64,000 bases of DNA from Parasphingorhabdus halotolerans (GTDB lineage: Bacteria; Pseudomonadota; Alphaproteobacteria; Sphingomonadales; Sphingomonadaceae), in the NCBI RefSeq assembly GCF_012516475.1, contig NZ_CP051217.1, forward strand, positions 186,001 through 250,000, written 5' to 3'. The translations under genes and the position numbers were made by a program. Below the pieces are notes generated by a model. That model did no database searches and was not told where the DNA came from. It saw nothing but the letters and a program-made list of their open reading frames with translations. Positions 60,087 through 64,000 of this stretch are shown here, in pieces; within the stretch, counting starts at the first letter, position 1; the number at the start of each line of letters is the position of its first letter.

Positions 60087-60170
60087 AGTTAGCTTTGGTG
60101 ATCGGACCGATATTGCGACGTAGATAGCAATCGCAGTTGCGCAAACCGACAAATTGACACGACAACGTGG

Positions 60171-61721
60171 CTACTGCCCAAAACTCAAGTCCTGCGCCCG
60201 CTTCACAGCCTCTTTAGCTGCTGCCAGCAATGCGCCCGATTTCGCTTCACACTCGGCTTGCTCATAAGCCGGGTCGCTATCCGCCACGATGCCTGCGCCT
60301 GCCTGCACATGCAGTACGCCGTCTTTGACAATACCGGTTCGCAAAACAATGCAGCTATCCATACTGCCATCTGGTGAGAAATATCCCACGCCGCCAGCAT
60401 AAGCGCCACGGGTCTCCGGTTCGAGTTCAGCAATAATCTCGCAGGCGCGCACTTTGGGTGCGCCGCTTACGGTTCCTGCAGGAAAGCCTGCAAACAGAGC
60501 GTCAATCGCGTCTTTATCGGGGGCGAGTTCTCCTATGACGTTTGAAACGATGTGCATCACATGGCTGTAAAACTCTACCGTGTAGCTGTCGGTCACTTCA
60601 ACGCTGTTCGCGGTAGCAACCCGCCCGACATCATTGCGCCCCAGATCAAGTAACATCAGATGCTCGGCGCGTTCCTTTGGATCGGCGAGCAGGCTTTCCT
60701 TGTTGGCTTTATCTTCCGCCACATTGGTTCCACGCGGTCGGGTTCCGGCGATCGGACGGATGGTGATCTCGCCATCGCGGGCCCGGACCAGAATTTCCGG
60801 GCTAGAGCCAGTTATGGCAAAGCCCGGAAGGTCGAGAAAAAACAGGAAAGGCGAGGGGTTTATCCGGCGCAAAGCCCGGTAGAGTTCAATTGGTGGTAAG
60901 CCAAATGGTGTGGTGAAACGCTGCGCTAACACCACCTGAAATATGTCACCGGCCTCGATATAGTCTTTGGCGCGCAACACCATGTCCTGATATTTACGGG
61001 GAGGGAGGTGCGGTGTGAATTCTATTGCGGTCGCGCCGAGTGAAGTCGAGTCACTTTGTTTTGACGTTGTTTCTACCGGCTTCGCTCGAGACGAACGGAT
61101 GGGTTCGTCAAGTTGCCGCTCCACTTCATCCAGTCGCTCCATTGCCAGCGCAATCCTGGCCTCGACATCGCCATCCGCTTCCGGCCAGACCGGCGCCACC
61201 AGAAAAAGCTCATCTGCGAGCCGGTCGAAGATTAAAATAACTGTTGGTCGCACGAACAGCATATCCGGGAGCTCAAGCTCCGATTGCGGCGCGCGGGGCA
61301 GTTTCTCGACCAAGCCAATGGTTTCATAGCCGAAATAGCCAACCAGGCAGGCGAGAGCGCGGGGTAGCTCTTCTGGCACTTCCATCTGACAGGTGGACAC
61401 TAATGTGCGCAAGGCAGAAAGGCTGTCCTGATCCGTAGGTGCGAAAGCATCGCGATCTGTTAACCAGTGAGAGTTTATCTCGGCCTTCTCGCCATCAGCG
61501 CGAAACACCAAGTCAGGCGCCAATCCGATCAGGCTATGGCGTCCGCGCGTTTCGCCGCCTTCCACTGATTCCAGCAGAAAATCTCCGCGTTCGCTTTCCA
61601 TAAGTTTGAGAGCCGCAGAAACCGGGGTTTCCGTATCAGCAACCTGTTTGCGCCAGATGAGAGCGGGTTTGCCCCCGGCCAACGCATCGCGCGCCGTATC
61701 AATTCCGAAACAGCGCGCCAT
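60171..61721 (-). CDS. trpE: Anthranilate synthase component I
   Basis: 516 residues. N-terminal LLESVEGGETRGRHSLIGLA carries the Trp feedback site. The chorismate-binding domain has PSPFLFFLDLPGFAITGSSP, RPIAGTRPRGTN, DLGRNDVGRVA and GTVSGAPKVRACEII. Between the domains (about 206-231, SSRAKPVETTSKQ...) lies a segment encoded by a palindromic repeat element, read in frame. Follows ppiD by eight bases. Confidence 0.95.
   Translation of the reverse strand: MARCFGIDTARDALAGGKPALIWRKQVADTETPVSAALKLMESERGDFLLESVEGGETRGRHSLIGLAPDLVFRADGEKAEINSHWLTDRDAFAPTDQDSLSALRTLVSTCQMEVPEELPRALACLVGYFGYETIGLVEKLPRAPQSELELPDMLFVRPTVILIFDRLADELFLVAPVWPEADGDVEARIALAMERLDEVERQLDEPIRSSRAKPVETTSKQSDSTSLGATAIEFTPHLPPRKYQDMVLRAKDYIEAGDIFQVVLAQRFTTPFGLPPIELYRALRRINPSPFLFFLDLPGFAITGSSPEILVRARDGEITIRPIAGTRPRGTNVAEDKANKESLLADPKERAEHLMLLDLGRNDVGRVATANSVEVTDSYTVEFYSHVMHIVSNVIGELAPDKDAIDALFAGFPAGTVSGAPKVRACEIIAELEPETRGAYAGGVGYFSPDGSMDSCIVLRTGIVKDGVLHVQAGAGIVADSDPAYEQAECEAKSGALLAAAKEAVKRAQDLSFGQ
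61030..61105. repeat. Palindromic repeat inside the trpE reading frame
   Basis: CCGAGTGAAGTCGAGTCACT and the facing CCGGCTTCGCTCGAGACGAA are diverged arms of the GTTCGTCTCGAGCGAAGTCGAG-type element. It encodes a linker of about 25 residues in trpE without breaking the frame. Confidence 0.65.
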
Positions 61722-61729
61722 TCAAACCA

Positions 61730-63688
61730 TCAATTGGCGCTGCTGTCGCGGCCGGTTAGCTGGTTCCTGAGCGCGGTGAGAGCACCATCATTTTTCTCGA
61801 CGCCGACATCTGCTTTCATCGCATTGATGAATTGCTCGGTATATTCGTTGCCAAACACCTGTTTAAATTGTGCGCTTGTTGCCTTCAATAGATCGACACG
61901 TTTGGTGGCATTACCGCGATCAATCTTATCAAGCGACACCACAAACCAGCCTTGATTTTGTGGCGCTTTAAGTGTTTTGGCGGTCTTCTCGGCCATGCTG
62001 AACATCAGCGTCAATGGCGGTGGAACCTGACCCTGCTGACTTTGTCGGGCCAGTTCAGCACGTGTGCTTTTAACCGGCTGGATCGGCGGCAGGTCTTTGA
62101 CCTTGGCATCGGCAATGGCTTTAGCAAGCGATGTACCCCTGCTGACGGCTTTGGAGATTTGATCGGCAACAGTCTTGGCCTTTTTTGAGCCTTGCTCCAA
62201 TATGTAATCACGCGCCACAACCTGCTCGATGGATTTCAATGGCGGCGGTGCTGAGGGGGTAATATCCGTAACATCGACAATCGCATATTGCTGTCCGGGA
62301 ATTATCTCGACGACCTGTGGTTCAGAATCTGCCTCAAGTGAAAAGGCAATCGGCAAAATACGCTGCATTTCCGGGATGGGTTTGTAGTTTTGATCTTCCG
62401 GGTTCTGCCCATTTGCGAGAAGTGCAGGCGTGGACTCAATTTTGAGTCCCTGTTCCTTCGCCACGTCGGCGAGTGAGGATCCCGCCGCAAATTCGTCTTC
62501 CATGCCCACGGTCATTTCCGCCAGCGCTTCGTCAATTTTATCCCGGCTCAGTTCAGCAACAATTTCAGTGCGAACCTGATCCAGCGACTTACCTGGCACG
62601 GCCTGAACGCCGTTTACCTTGACCACATGCCAGCCAAGAGCGCTTTGCGCGGGTGCGGAAATGTTACCCGATTTGGTAGAAAACGCTGCATTGGCAACCG
62701 CCTGCGAACTGGCCTTGATGAAGTCCGCTTTGTTTACACTGCCAATATTAGCCGCTGATAATCCAACAGATTGCGCTGCGGCACCGATTGACACACCGGC
62801 TTTAATTTTATCCACCATTGCTTTTGCAGCAGCTTGTGTAGGTAAGATGACCTGTTCCATATTGCGCAATTCGCTCGCCGCGTATTTGGTTTTGTTGAGA
62901 TTATAAAAGCCCTCGATTTCCTTCTCGCTTGGCTTCACTTTGTCATTGAAGCGCTCTTTCGAGAAAATCGCATAGCTAATCGTTCGACGTTCGGGGATTG
63001 TATAACGAGCGCTATTTTTTGAATAAAATGCTTTCAACGCGCTGTCAGCAGGTTTGGCCATGTCGACAAAAGCAGCTGATGGAATAATTGCGATTTGACC
63101 CTGGCGGCCTTCCAGCAAAAGCGAAGCATAGGGCACAACGAGATTTTGTGGCACCGCAGCACCATATCCCGCAGCTGGCAACAATTGATCGGCAATCAGA
63201 TTGCGGGTGAAATCATCGCGCAGTTGTTTTTCCTGAAGGCCTTGTTGCTGCAGCGCGCGGCGGAAGTTTTCTTCGTTAAACTGCCCGTCTGCTCCCTGGA
63301 AAGACTGGATGGCTGCGATTTCGGCATCAACCAGTCGTTTGCCTGCGGTTATACCGTATTTTTTTCCAAAATCAGCGATCGCAAAGCTGTTAATCAATCG
63401 ATCCAAAATCCCGTCAAAGCCGCCGCCATTAACGTAGGTTTTAAGATCAAGTCCCGTATTCTCTCGCTGCTCGGCACGGAAAGCGTTATTTACCGATTGG
63501 CTGAGTTCCGCGGTGGTGAGCTTGCTATCGCCTACCTTCGCTGCCGTTCCGGACCCGGTGACACCGCCGAAGGCGCCAGAACCGGAGACATCAGCCGTTG
63601 CAAATGCAATCGCGATGATGCCGACAAAGCCCAATGTCAGAAACAATCCGAGTTTGGATGAAAAAATACGGCGAAAAAAACTAATCAT
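61730..63688 (-). CDS. ppiD: PpiD-type peptidyl-prolyl isomerase
   Basis: 652 residues. One N-terminal membrane anchor (about 14-33, LGLFLTLGFVGIIAIAFATA), SurA/PpiD N-terminal chaperone domain, and parvulin-like domain (about 270-370, ending SALGWHVVKVNGVQA). A second degenerate parvulin-like half follows. It assists folding of exported proteins at the Sec exit. Located upstream of trpE and divergent from tpiA. Confidence 0.9.
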   Translation of the reverse strand: MISFFRRIFSSKLGLFLTLGFVGIIAIAFATADVSGSGAFGGVTGSGTAAKVGDSKLTTAELSQSVNNAFRAEQRENTGLDLKTYVNGGGFDGILDRLINSFAIADFGKKYGITAGKRLVDAEIAAIQSFQGADGQFNEENFRRALQQQGLQEKQLRDDFTRNLIADQLLPAAGYGAAVPQNLVVPYASLLLEGRQGQIAIIPSAAFVDMAKPADSALKAFYSKNSARYTIPERRTISYAIFSKERFNDKVKPSEKEIEGFYNLNKTKYAASELRNMEQVILPTQAAAKAMVDKIKAGVSIGAAAQSVGLSAANIGSVNKADFIKASSQAVANAAFSTKSGNISAPAQSALGWHVVKVNGVQAVPGKSLDQVRTEIVAELSRDKIDEALAEMTVGMEDEFAAGSSLADVAKEQGLKIESTPALLANGQNPEDQNYKPIPEMQRILPIAFSLEADSEPQVVEIIPGQQYAIVDVTDITPSAPPPLKSIEQVVARDYILEQGSKKAKTVADQISKAVSRGTSLAKAIADAKVKDLPPIQPVKSTRAELARQSQQGQVPPPLTLMFSMAEKTAKTLKAPQNQGWFVVSLDKIDRGNATKRVDLLKATSAQFKQVFGNEYTEQFINAMKADVGVEKNDGALTALRNQLTGRDSSAN

Positions 63689-63844
63689 ATGTAATCTGCA
63701 ACCTGAGGTTAATTGGTGATTTGAAGAATGCTTTAGGCGGCTTGCAGGTGACGTTCAAGCAAAAGGGGCGATGAGCCATTGGCCTGGTCAACTTTATTTG
63801 ATAGCGACGGCGGCAAGATATTTTTTTGAAAGTAAGGGGCAGTC

Positions 63845-64000
63845 ATGACAAATCGCAAGTATATCGTCGGCAACTGGAAAATGAACGGGATGCAGGCACA
63901 GCTTTCCGATATTGCGGCGATTGCCGAAATCGCTGAACAGCATGGTGAAATTGACGTTGCGATATGCCCTCCTGTTACGCTCATCGCCGCCGCCGCAACA
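63845..64000 (+). CDS. tpiA: Triose-phosphate isomerase, N-terminal part
   Basis: 52 codons from ATG 63845 to the window edge: MTNRKYIVGNWKMNGMQAQL is the TpiA start, and VAICPPVTLIAAAAT follows. Catalytic residues lie beyond the edge. Interconverts DHAP and G3P. Divergent from ppiD. Confidence 0.93.
   Translation, partial: MTNRKYIVGNWKMNGMQAQLSDIAAIAEIAEQHGEIDVAICPPVTLIAAAAT

Overview
The window is chromosomal core sequence from an alphaproteobacterium. It is most likely a member of the Sphingomonadales (Sphingorhabdus/Sphingopyxis/Parasphingorhabdus type), with moderate GC by eye. The evidence is gene order: putA opposite an Lrp regulator, tkt-gap-pgk-fba, a 14-gene nuo operon followed by birA-coaX-rnj-DUF1467, trpGDC-moaC-moeA-lexA, and zapA-6S RNA-5-formyl-THF ligase. 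Several palindromic repeat families of the kind scattered through sphingomonad genomes are also present. The genus call is inference.

Layout. 1-2.4 kb: start of putA (proline catabolism), its probable Lrp-type regulator (frame broken), a mini RadC/JAB protein and thyA. 2.5-6.2 kb: branched-chain 2-oxoacid dehydrogenase E1alpha, E1beta and E2. 6.3-14.2 kb (minus): four exported DUF11-type proteins, ending in a ~1,712-residue protein that looks like a surface Ig/DUF11 region fused to an outer-membrane beta-barrel; two of the four have one-base frame breaks. 14.6-16.3 kb: tRNA-Asp, DUF2842, 5-formyl-THF cyclo-ligase, 6S RNA, zapA and a small coiled-coil gene. 16.5-22.3 kb: transketolase, GAPDH, PGK, class I aldolase and ThiE. 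22.3-24.2 kb: a 16-bp tandem repeat, a small unknown gene, efp and a SuhB-type phosphatase.

24.3-39.6 kb: complete complex I operon nuoA-N, interrupted at three successive junctions (D/E, E/F, F/G) by palindromic repeats and tiny ORFs. 39.6-43.0 kb: birA, coaX, RNase J, DUF1467. 43.0-49.5 kb: a poorly characterised cluster holding a large membrane coiled-coil protein, an Hpt-like protein and a kinase-like protein that both lack the phospho-accepting histidine, a nucleotidyltransferase-like membrane protein and a DUF2336-like protein. 49.5-55.6 kb: gltA, gltX, comEC and lexA with its own SOS box. 55.6-64 kb: moeA, moaC, trpC, trpD, trpG, a PHA-system protein, trpE (with a repeat element read in frame), ppiD and the start of tpiA.

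Functionally this is central carbon metabolism (BCKDH, lower glycolysis/pentose phosphate, citrate synthase), respiration (complex I), tryptophan, folate, cofactor and molybdopterin synthesis, plus division and SOS control. The least explained parts are the DUF11/beta-barrel operon, the histidine-less signalling cluster, and the small ORFs and repeats inside the nuo operon. Three single-base deletions in short homopolymer runs within the first 13 kb suggest sequence error and should be checked before those genes are called dead.
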